Positions 1-6,389 of a stretch of 8,361 nt of DNA are shown one piece after another; the first letter of the stretch is position 1, and each line of letters starts with the position of its first letter. The DNA comes from Desulfobulbaceae bacterium (GTDB taxonomy: Bacteria; Desulfobacterota; Desulfobulbia; Desulfobulbales; Desulfocapsaceae). The stretch spans positions 1 through 8,361 of the forward strand of contig DAOVUU010000084.1 of the NCBI GenBank assembly GCA_030632405.1. The letters are read 5' to 3'. Below the pieces are notes generated by a model. It had not been told where the DNA came from. It saw nothing but the letters and a program-made list of their open reading frames with translations, and made no database searches. Position numbers and translations under genes: made by a program.

Positions 1-567
1 ATATTTCTCTTTCCCACTCCTTTTAAACCCGTTGTGCTTTCAGCAAAAGAAGAACAGCAGCTGACCACTAAACTTGAACAATTTAATGACCTGAATACTC
101 AACCTGTACCTTCCGACAGTAAACTTACGGATGACGGCAAGCTGATACCTGAGCAGTACACTGAAGAAAAAGGGTCACGTGAAATCAGCTTTACCGAGCG
201 TGAACTGAATGCAATAATGGCCAAAAACACTGATCTGGCCCAAAAGCTGGCCCTGGATCTGGCGGATGATATGGTATCAATTAAGCTTCTTATACCACTG
301 GACCCGGATCTCCCCCTGATGGGTGGCAAGACCCTGCGAGTCAAAGCCGGCGCTGAACTTGCCTACAGAGAAGGCAGACCGGTGGTGAAATTAAAGGGTG
401 TCAGTCTGATGGGAGTGCCGATGCCGAACAGCTGGCTGGGAGGACTGAAAAACATAGATCTGATCGGGGAATTTGGCGGTGACGATGGTTTCTGGAAATC
501 TTTTGCAGACGGGGTCGATTCCATCATCGTCACAGACGGTTTTCTAAAAATCCAATTAAAAGAGTAG
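1..567 (+). CDS. Conserved hypothetical protein, possibly YpmS/DUF2140-like, 5' end outside the window
   Basis: The reading frame is open to the first base and ends with TAG at 565-567, so about 188 C-terminal residues are visible. The GTG at 34 could serve as a start, but it has no purine-rich ribosome site before it and the frame continues upstream in protein-like sequence, so I treat the gene as 5'-truncated by the window edge. The visible part begins with a charged, Glu/Gln-rich stretch. A FTERELNAI motif follows at about residue 53 counted from the GTG, then alternating hydrophobic/charged segments typical of beta strands, a Gly/Pro-rich loop (SLMGVPMPNSWLGGLKN) and the ending LKIQLKE. 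The 'T-E-x-E-L-N' start followed by beta-rich sequence recalls YpmS/DUF2140-type periplasmic or membrane-anchored proteins, a loose resemblance from memory. No catalytic motif is visible. A membrane anchor, if present, would lie outside the window. The gene is convergent with the TPR lipoprotein gene. Confidence 0.85.
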   Translation: MFLFPTPFKPVVLSAKEEQQLTTKLEQFNDLNTQPVPSDSKLTDDGKLIPEQYTEEKGSREISFTERELNAIMAKNTDLAQKLALDLADDMVSIKLLIPLDPDLPLMGGKTLRVKAGAELAYREGRPVVKLKGVSLMGVPMPNSWLGGLKNIDLIGEFGGDDGFWKSFADGVDSIIVTDGFLKIQLKE

Positions 568-586
568 CCCGCCTCAGCTCACGCCA

Positions 587-2425
587 TCAAGGTTGGACCT
601 TTACAGAATCGACTGTATCTTCAACACCCGGTTCCGGCTGCAAATCAACAGTACTGCCAACCGGAGCAGCAAAAGCAGCATCAAGGTTATCCACCTCAAC
701 TGTCTGGTCCTCTTGATCCGCCATAAATATAAGATTTGGATCAATAGCCGTCATTTCCTGTTCCACCCGTTCAATATTACCTATGACCTTAGGTATAATT
801 TCAATCTCCGGGTACTTAACTAAAATATCTTTCAACAACTTTCTTGACTCAACGAGCAGCTTTTTTTTGCTTTCCAGATCTGTAGTTTTAGTAAATCGGA
901 TAAAAAGATCGGCTGCTTTTCTTCTATCAGCTTTGGCTGCCTGTAATGAGACTTCCTCAATTTTCTGTCTTGCTTTAGCAGAATACTCGCTTTCGAGCAG
1001 ATCTGTAAATACTCTCAATGCCTCGTCGTAGTCTTCATTCTTAACCAGCAACATACCTTTATTCCATTGATGTTGAAGCTCCTGAATCTGAACCATCAGC
1101 TCTGTTTCTCTTTCAACGGCTATGGCCAGGAGTATTGCCTGATTTTTTTCACTCAGTAGAGTTTGTTTTTCCTTATCGATAAGATCCGACGGCATCGTTT
1201 CCAGCAATTCCATTGCCTTTTCATATTGCTTTTCAGCACCAAGTTTTTCAACCTCTTCTAAAAACTGATTAAACCAACGCTCAGCACCTTCAACAGTCGC
1301 TGCCTTGATATAATCAACATTTGAGGACACGGGGGAGTAAGGATAGTGGACAAGAAACTCTTCAGCCTGCCATGCAACCGTATATCCGTCTATTTCTGGA
1401 TTAAAACCTAAAAAATTACGTAACAGTGATGAATATTCGATTAACTCAGGGCTTTCTTCCATGGAACTATCGAGAATGGACAGTTGCAATTTAGACCACT
1501 CTTCAAGACGTCCAAGCAGAAGATAATCTTCTGATATTTTTTTGTACTGAATCTCAGCTTTCTCATATTCGCCTGAAGCAGTATAAAGATCCCCCAGCAT
1601 TTTTCTCAACGAAACAATATCTGTTGCCTGCGCTTTTGAAGCCGACATCTGCTCAACAACCTGATGGTAAATCTCTGCGGCTTTTTCCTGCTGACGAAGA
1701 GCCACCAGAGCATTCCCGTATATTATTTTGGTTCGCAAATGGATACGATCAACTTGTAGTTCCGGGATTTTCATCCACACTTGCAGTATGTCTTCGTACT
1801 CTTCATTTTCGGCATATCTATCGATCAATGTTTCCAGTTGAGCCAGATCAGCTCCCTCCTCCCTTTGACTCCAGCCGACACTCTGCCTCTCCGAGCCCTC
1901 AAGCAGGCGGGCACAGCCACTTTCTAAAAAAGAGATGTCGCTGCTCTGGAGTTCATATACCCTGGCATTGCTTATTTTATCAGCAGTAGACATTTTCTGA
2001 GCCTGAAGCATTTTTGCTCGTAACGCGCTGTAACCATTTATTACTTTCTGCAGCCCACGAAAGCATTGAACCATCTGCACTGCTTCTTCCTGACCGAGAT
2101 TAAGATTGACAGACTCACTGTCAAGCTCCTTCCAGCGGTCAAGCTTTCGGCCATATTCAAAAATCCGGTCATTCACATAAACCATAGATGGAAGAGTGGC
2201 CTCAATATCCTCCTCCATAATCACCTTGTCATTACCATCAATATCCAGATAACGATTCTGATTGAAAAGCTTGGCTGCACTGTCATCCCCTGTGCCGGCC
2301 ACAGGCTGTTGGACTGGATACGTTGTAGAAACGGGGGGAGAGACCTCCTGTTTGCCAGAGGTGCTGCAACCGGCGACACCGATAACACAGGCCGCAAGAA
2401 AGAAGCCGTATACTATTTTTTTCAT
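587..2425 (-). CDS. TPR-repeat lipoprotein, candidate outer-membrane partner of the adjacent class A PBP
   Basis: The 612-residue product starts with a typical lipoprotein signal: KK, a hydrophobic core and the lipobox V17-A-G-C20, so Cys20 should be lipidated. Ser follows the Cys, with no Asp at +2, which favours the outer membrane by the E. coli sorting rule. A low-complexity Ser/Pro/Thr/Gly linker (about 21-48) follows. The rest is almost entirely helical. TPR-like helix pairs are visible at about 233-260, 271-300 (GDLYTASGEYEKAEIQYKK), 450-480 (GMLLVKNEDYDEALRVFTD) and more weakly 504-538. The last 45 residues are acidic and probably disordered. The ATG start is supported by the signal peptide and a weak AGAG ribosome site about 8 bases upstream. 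No enzymatic motif is seen. The gene lies 209 bases downstream of the PBP gene on the same strand, so it may be co-transcribed or use its own promoter in the gap. By analogy with E. coli LpoA, whose N-terminal domain is TPR-like, it may regulate that PBP; this is inference. A generic envelope scaffold is the alternative. Confidence 0.93.
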   Translation of the reverse strand: MKKIVYGFFLAACVIGVAGCSTSGKQEVSPPVSTTYPVQQPVAGTGDDSAAKLFNQNRYLDIDGNDKVIMEEDIEATLPSMVYVNDRIFEYGRKLDRWKELDSESVNLNLGQEEAVQMVQCFRGLQKVINGYSALRAKMLQAQKMSTADKISNARVYELQSSDISFLESGCARLLEGSERQSVGWSQREEGADLAQLETLIDRYAENEEYEDILQVWMKIPELQVDRIHLRTKIIYGNALVALRQQEKAAEIYHQVVEQMSASKAQATDIVSLRKMLGDLYTASGEYEKAEIQYKKISEDYLLLGRLEEWSKLQLSILDSSMEESPELIEYSSLLRNFLGFNPEIDGYTVAWQAEEFLVHYPYSPVSSNVDYIKAATVEGAERWFNQFLEEVEKLGAEKQYEKAMELLETMPSDLIDKEKQTLLSEKNQAILLAIAVERETELMVQIQELQHQWNKGMLLVKNEDYDEALRVFTDLLESEYSAKARQKIEEVSLQAAKADRRKAADLFIRFTKTTDLESKKKLLVESRKLLKDILVKYPEIEIIPKVIGNIERVEQEMTAIDPNLIFMADQEDQTVEVDNLDAAFAAPVGSTVDLQPEPGVEDTVDSVKVQP

Positions 2426-2475
2426 GTTTTTACTCTATTGAATATCTGTCAAATTTAAAAAATATAAAGATGAAG

Positions 2476-2527
2476 TCAGTAATGTCCGGTTAGAAAATTG
2501 CGAAGCATCTAAAACGGACAATACTGA
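2476..2527. repeat. Imperfect 52-base palindrome between PBP and lipoprotein genes
   Basis: The left arm reads TCAGTA (2476-2481), one mismatch, TGTCCG (2483-2488), one unpaired G, TTAGA (2490-2494). The right arm mirrors it: TCTAA (2508-2512), two unpaired A, CGGACA (2515-2520), one mismatch, TACTGA (2522-2527). A small inner stem TGC/GCA (2499-2501 with 2505-2507) closes a GAA loop. That is 17 outer plus 3 inner pairs. There is no T-run directly after either arm, so it is not a standard intrinsic terminator. It could be a REP or MITE-like element, a transcript-stabilising hairpin at the PBP mRNA end, or a leader structure of the lipoprotein mRNA. Confidence 0.7.
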
Positions 2528-2541
2528 GACGAAGTAGTTAT

Positions 2542-2579
2542 ATTATCGTCAGTTATATACCATTAATTAACTATTGTAA
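2542..2579 (-). promoter_or_regulatory. Candidate sigma70-type promoter for the TPR lipoprotein gene
   Basis: Read on the minus strand, TTACAA (2579-2574) is followed after 16 bases by TATAAC (2557-2552), a good -10 and a poor -35. An overlapping alternative is TTAATT (2570-2565), 17 bases, then GATAAT (2547-2542). The region is very AT-rich, so matches of this quality can arise by chance. If used, transcription would begin near 2535-2545, placing the palindrome at 2476-2527 in a leader of about 110 bases. Confidence 0.28.
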
Positions 2580-2634
2580 CCTGCACAGATCAAACTTTAT
2601 TTGATTCCCCCTAAATTCAACTCTCCATACGCAC

Positions 2635-5600
2635 TCACAGAGCTTCCTCCGGTACTTTCCAGAATGGCTGGAAATATCGTGACGGCTCAAACCGTCCTTC
2701 CCCGGTCTTGTTGCCAAAAGTCATAATGGATGGTTGATAGCGGGACAGTACCGGAACCTGTTCCAGTGGTTCGCCAACCCTCCCTCCCTGATCCGGATCA
2801 ACTGCGGCGTTGATCTGGCCCAGATCATGACGCTTTAGTATCAAGCCATAGAATGAAAGATCAACCGGATCCAATCTTTCGGCATACCCTTTTTCCTCGA
2901 GAAGGACATTCACAATTTCGATCCAGGCAGGTAGAGCACCGGCAGCACCGCTGATACGACTGCTCTTTTTTCGCATCTCTGTATTATCATCAAAACCTAC
3001 ATAAACCCCAACGGCGTACCCGTTTTTGATAGTCAACGCCTCATCACTGTCGGAAAGACCGGGAAGATAACCAAAGAACGACGCATTTGTATATCTGTTT
3101 GCAGTACCTGTCTTACCGAGCAGCGGTATTCTCAAATCCAGATCAACGATTTCTTTTGTCTCTTCCTGGCCAGCTGCTGATAATCTCACATCTCTATCCG
3201 CCCTTCGTCCAGTTCCAAACTTTACCACATTTTCTAGAATGTGGCCAACAGCCAGCCGGGTTCTTTTATCTATTAACGTCTTCTGTTCAGGTCGGGGCTG
3301 GTAAAGAATTTTCCCCTCTGCTGATTCGATACGATCGAGAATAGCCAGTGAATCGTTGTTTTCCTCTTCTTCAATATCACCATAAGTTATTACTCTGCCG
3401 GTGACCAGTGCCTCATACATTCTCGTAGTCTCAAGCAAAGTGACAACATTTGACCCCAGAGGAAATGAAAGAACCGGTTCAAGAGTACTGCTGATATGTA
3501 ACTCCTGTCCCATCTTTACTAAATAATATAACCCGACCATAATGCGAAAGTCTTTCACTTTGGCCAGGGTTGAAAAGCTGTAGGGCAAATCTTCCTTAAT
3601 CTTTTTATATTCAAAAGCGACCTGTTTATTAAGCATGTCGAAGGCTCTCACTGAAATAACCGAGCCAAGCTTAACCTTTTGCCAGAATTCCCCCCGGACG
3701 ACATCATCAAGTCCAGCCAGGTAAGATCGTATCTGCTGCCGGTCAACTGGTGTGAAACCGTCTCCAGCATCCTCTGTCATATGAAACGAAAACTCACCGG
3801 TAACCCTGTTGATAAACAGATCATTCATGAAAACTTCGAATGGATCATAGCTATCTGTCTCTTCACCCTCTCTCAACTTAAAAGTGAATCGGTCCAACTC
3901 TTCCCTGAGCTGTACAAAAGTGAGGTACGATTTACTCAAAAGTGTTTTTCGAAGTTCGATTTCTCTTTTCTGATATTCATGTAAGGTGGCATTTTTCCGG
4001 ATCAGTTCCACATCAAGTTCTTCTTTGTATCTATCGAAATGGTAACCGTAGTGAAGTTTTCTCAGCGCTGCATATTCCTGCACCATTCCCTCAAAAATAA
4101 AATCTGTTTCCAGATTTACTATCGCTTCCCGGTAAGCGGCAGCATGAAGGAGTTCCCGATTGACGACGATACCATGTCTGTCCCTGATCCGTGCCTTGTA
4201 ACTCCTATATGGTTCATCTTCGCCATCCACAACTTTGGGGCTCAAACCAAGGTAATCAGAAACCTCTTTAAACTGCGTTGCAGTGAGACGATCACAAAGA
4301 TGTGACAAAAGCCATACAGATGCGACATTTTCAGAATGGACACCAGCCCAGCTCATGGACACCCATTCGTGAGGACTCTTGTGGTCAGGTCTGGGGAAAT
4401 AAGGCTGATCATGATAAACGAAAACATCCCGACTATTTTTCAGCAGATCGATACTATTCCAACCGAGCTGTAAAGCCGCCGTGTAGACATACGGTTTAAA
4501 TGCAGACCCCATTGGCCTCTTGGCGTAGATAGCACGATTATAAAATCTATTCTCCGTCCCACCCGCCATTCCTTTAATTACACCATCCTTTAAGACAAGA
4601 GCCCCTCCCTGCACTTTCGGATACCTCTCCAGATCCAGCAGGGCGAGTGTATCCTCACCTTTCTCCCTAACACTCACCCAGACACGATCTCCTACCTGCA
4701 GCTCTCCCAGTAAAAGTTGAAGGTCTTCGGTCTTTGGTTCACTCCACAACCCTTTTTGCCATTTAGTTCTTGCCTTAACCAACCGCTGAAGTCCTGCATG
4801 ATCAATAACCCCAATACCTACCTTGGGCCCAAAAGAGACAGTGAGTTTTATCTCCTTTCCATTACCTTCAATTTCATCAATAGTACCGAAGAGGAAACTA
4901 TCCGGCCGAAGGACCCGGTCACCCTGATATTTGAGTTTAACAAGTTCGGACTGAACTTCATCTCTTGTATACCCACGCATCCGAACATCAAGTCGTGAAA
5001 GTTCCCGGCGGAGAATAGCAAGGGTTCTCTGCTGAAGGTCCTTATCCACTGTCGTGATAATTCTCACGCCTGAAGTGGCTACGTTTGATACACCGTGAAC
5101 AGCAAGAGCATTAAGCACCTGGGTTGAGGAGACAGCGTCTTTCACCATATCCATAGCATAGTCAAGAGAATAGCCAACTTTCCCCTGCTTGAATGCTATT
5201 CCGGCGGAAAGAGCTTCATTGTAGGTGTAATCATCAATCATCCCTAAAGTGCGCATTTTCCCAAGAACATACTTTAATCGAATTTTTGCTCTGGAAATCG
5301 CAGTATCAGCTGCCTTTTTTGATTTTTTTATGAAAGGGTTATAGTAGTTTGGCCGTTTGACACTCCCCGCAATAAAAGCACTTTCCACCAGATTAAGTTC
5401 AGATGTTTTCTTGTCAAAGTAGTACCTCGCAGCAACTCCGAGCCCATGGCCATTGCCACTGACATAAAACTGATTTATATAGAATTCGAATATTTGCTCT
5501 TTGGAGTAATGATATTCAAGCCTCAAGGCAAACAGCAGTTCTTTGAATTTAGCCTCAAAAGATCTCTCACTTCTTCTGAAAAGATTTTTAGCCGTCTGCT

Positions 5601-5973
5601 GGGTAAGTGTGCTCCCACCCTGAACAACCCGACCCGCTGCTATATTTTTGAGCATTGCACGGGTGATACCGATGATATCAAAACCTATGTGCTCAAAAAA
5701 TCTGTCATCTTCAGAAGCAACCAACGCGTTAACAAAGACATCGGGAATCTCACCATAGGGAACATATTGGCGATGCGCATTGTCGAAGAAAACCCCCAGC
5801 CTGGTTTTCCCGTCACTATAGAAAACATGACTTTCCTTGCCGAGAATTCGACGAATATTGTCTATTTTGATCTCCTCTCCCGGTTCGAGAACTATTGTCC
5901 AGTAAAGTCCCCCAGCCACAGAGAGAAAGCATACGATAATTACAGCCGTTAGATATTTAAGAAGTTTTTTCAA
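2635..5973 (-). CDS. Bifunctional class A penicillin-binding protein (PBP1A type) with a large transpeptidase insertion
   Basis: This inner-membrane enzyme polymerises lipid II into glycan strands and crosslinks their peptides in the periplasm. A short cytoplasmic KKLLK tail and one membrane helix (about 8-28) precede a GT51 glycosyltransferase domain with E88-D-D-R-F-F-E-H95 (catalytic Glu88), GGSTLTQQ (119-126), the K-E-L-L segment at 144-147 and the usual YIN motif (165-167). Residues about 340-450 resemble the OB-like domain of PBP1a. The transpeptidase triad is complete: S490-A-F-K493 (nucleophile Ser490), S547-E-N549 and K954-T-G956. About 405 residues separate SEN from KTG, against roughly 125-190 in E. 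coli PBP1b/PBP1a, so some 240 residues (about 585-825), charged and mostly helical, are extra; total length 1112 against about 850 for E. coli PBP1a. The start is TTG at 5973: an in-frame TGA lies 17 codons upstream, no ATG or GTG lies between, and later starts would cut the membrane helix. No clear ribosome site precedes it. The symbol mrcA would fit only loosely, so none is given. Confidence 0.97.
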   Translation of the reverse strand: MKKLLKYLTAVIIVCFLSVAGGLYWTIVLEPGEEIKIDNIRRILGKESHVFYSDGKTRLGVFFDNAHRQYVPYGEIPDVFVNALVASEDDRFFEHIGFDIIGITRAMLKNIAAGRVVQGGSTLTQQTAKNLFRRSERSFEAKFKELLFALRLEYHYSKEQIFEFYINQFYVSGNGHGLGVAARYYFDKKTSELNLVESAFIAGSVKRPNYYNPFIKKSKKAADTAISRAKIRLKYVLGKMRTLGMIDDYTYNEALSAGIAFKQGKVGYSLDYAMDMVKDAVSSTQVLNALAVHGVSNVATSGVRIITTVDKDLQQRTLAILRRELSRLDVRMRGYTRDEVQSELVKLKYQGDRVLRPDSFLFGTIDEIEGNGKEIKLTVSFGPKVGIGVIDHAGLQRLVKARTKWQKGLWSEPKTEDLQLLLGELQVGDRVWVSVREKGEDTLALLDLERYPKVQGGALVLKDGVIKGMAGGTENRFYNRAIYAKRPMGSAFKPYVYTAALQLGWNSIDLLKNSRDVFVYHDQPYFPRPDHKSPHEWVSMSWAGVHSENVASVWLLSHLCDRLTATQFKEVSDYLGLSPKVVDGEDEPYRSYKARIRDRHGIVVNRELLHAAAYREAIVNLETDFIFEGMVQEYAALRKLHYGYHFDRYKEELDVELIRKNATLHEYQKREIELRKTLLSKSYLTFVQLREELDRFTFKLREGEETDSYDPFEVFMNDLFINRVTGEFSFHMTEDAGDGFTPVDRQQIRSYLAGLDDVVRGEFWQKVKLGSVISVRAFDMLNKQVAFEYKKIKEDLPYSFSTLAKVKDFRIMVGLYYLVKMGQELHISSTLEPVLSFPLGSNVVTLLETTRMYEALVTGRVITYGDIEEEENNDSLAILDRIESAEGKILYQPRPEQKTLIDKRTRLAVGHILENVVKFGTGRRADRDVRLSAAGQEETKEIVDLDLRIPLLGKTGTANRYTNASFFGYLPGLSDSDEALTIKNGYAVGVYVGFDDNTEMRKKSSRISGAAGALPAWIEIVNVLLEEKGYAERLDPVDLSFYGLILKRHDLGQINAAVDPDQGGRVGEPLEQVPVLSRYQPSIMTFGNKTGEGRFEPSRYFQPFWKVPEEAL

Positions 5974-6023
5974 AATGACAAAGGGAAGTCTGGTACTAGA
6001 AGAAAGAGCAGAAAGAGAGTGTC

Positions 6024-6034
6024 AGAGCTTATAT
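6024..6034. repeat. First copy of an 11-base direct repeat in the divergent spacer
   Basis: AGAGCTTATAT occurs here and again at 6328-6338, one copy near each of the two divergent genes. On the minus strand this copy contains TATAAG, a fair -10 hexamer about 55 bases before the PBP start, but no convincing -35 lies 16-18 bases before it. A shared regulator site or a -10 region are both possible; neither is demonstrated. Confidence 0.4.
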
Positions 6035-6084
6035 TTCTTGCTTTTCCTCGAGAGTTCGGTTTTAAATGGGTAGTATTAGTATCC

Positions 6085-6108
6085 TGCGTTCATGGTGACA
6101 TGAATGTA
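6085..6108 (+). other. Strand-specific RNA hairpin with a GTGA loop
   Basis: Arms TGCGTTCATG (6085-6094) and CATGAATGTA (6099-6108) form ten continuous pairs around the loop GTGA, which matches the GNRA tetraloop class. Two pairs are G-U wobbles that exist only in plus-strand RNA; in minus-strand RNA they become C-A mismatches. This favours a plus-strand transcript (long mltD-like leader or small RNA). No T-run follows, so it is not a terminator. Confidence 0.5.
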
Positions 6109-6134
6109 CAAGGTTATAGAAGTTATCTCAACAT

Positions 6135-6175
6135 GCTTTTCTACGATTATTACCGATGATGGCGTCGTAAAAAGC
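6135..6175. repeat. Palindromic intergenic repeat (GCTTTT-C-TACGA / TCGTAAAAAGC)
   Basis: The left arm GCTTTT (6135-6140), a bulged C, and TACGA (6142-6146) pair perfectly with TCGTA (6165-6169) and AAAAGC (6170-6175): eleven pairs with one bulge around an 18-base loop. The right half, TGATGG followed by TCGTAAAAAG, resembles from memory a dispersed intergenic repeat type in Desulfobacterota. The arm GTAAAAA (6167-6173) can alternatively pair with TTTTTAC at 6197-6203, so two exclusive foldings exist. Confidence 0.55.
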
Positions 6176-6304
6176 CTGTGTTACGGTGTTGTAGATTTTT
6201 TACTGATAAAATAAGTAAACACCTGATAACTCCAAATGTTAGATTTCGATGTACAAGAATACGTCGTAATACCATATTTTTTTTATAACAACGCGCAGGT
6301 AAGC

Positions 6305-6318
6305 GAGCTTGCAAGCTC
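6305..6318. promoter_or_regulatory. Perfect 14-base palindrome, candidate operator upstream of the mltD-like gene
   Basis: GAGCTTG followed by its exact reverse complement CAAGCTC has no spacer, the shape of a dimeric repressor or activator site. It lies 72 bases before the ATG of the lytic transglycosylase gene. The half-site core GAGCTT recurs inside the AGAGCTTATAT repeats at 6024-6034 and 6328-6338, so the same protein could recognise all three. No binding protein is encoded here. Confidence 0.4.
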
Positions 6319-6327
6319 TACTGACGA

Positions 6328-6338
6328 AGAGCTTATAT
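6328..6338. repeat. Second copy of the 11-base direct repeat
   Basis: This AGAGCTTATAT is identical to 6024-6034 and lies 52 bases before the mltD-like ATG. It contains TATATG (6334-6339), a mediocre -10. TTGCAA (6309-6314, inside the 14-base palindrome) sits 19 bases before TATATG, so a weak promoter overlapped by the palindrome is conceivable. Confidence 0.4.
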
Positions 6339-6389
6339 GCCACCAAAAAACTGAGTTCTCAGACCTGACTAATAGTACGATACTTTCCC

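Larger units (their letters stand above)
5974..6389. other. Divergent intergenic region between PBP and mltD-like genes
   Basis: This 416-base spacer separates two divergent cell-wall genes and must hold the promoters of both. I find no gene in it. It contains the paired 11-base repeat, the GTGA-loop hairpin, the GCTTTT/AAAAGC palindrome and the 14-base palindrome listed separately. ATGTACAAG also occurs twice (near 6104 and 6250) and CGTCGTAA twice (near 6163 and 6262). TATAAC at 6284-6289, after a T-run, is the best plus-strand -10 match, but it lacks a -35. No promoter here can be assigned with confidence. Confidence 0.6.

Noticed and set aside
568..586. Bidirectional terminator between the two convergent genes at the left end
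   Set aside because: The 19-base gap holds no stem-loop and no T-run, so no terminator can be supported there.
1624..1989. 121-codon plus-strand open frame inside the TPR lipoprotein gene
   Set aside because: It is fully antisense to a well-supported gene; its His/Pro/Ser/Cys-rich product has no recognisable pattern.
2066..2458. 130-codon plus-strand open frame opposite the lipoprotein signal-peptide end
   Set aside because: It is antisense to the lipoprotein gene, with repetitive Ile/Asn/His composition and no start signal.
5446..5952. 168-codon plus-strand open frame opposite the PBP N-terminal region
   Set aside because: It lies wholly antisense to the highly conserved glycosyltransferase domain, has no ribosome site, and its composition (many Ile/Phe/Ser/Asn) is what an antisense frame would give.
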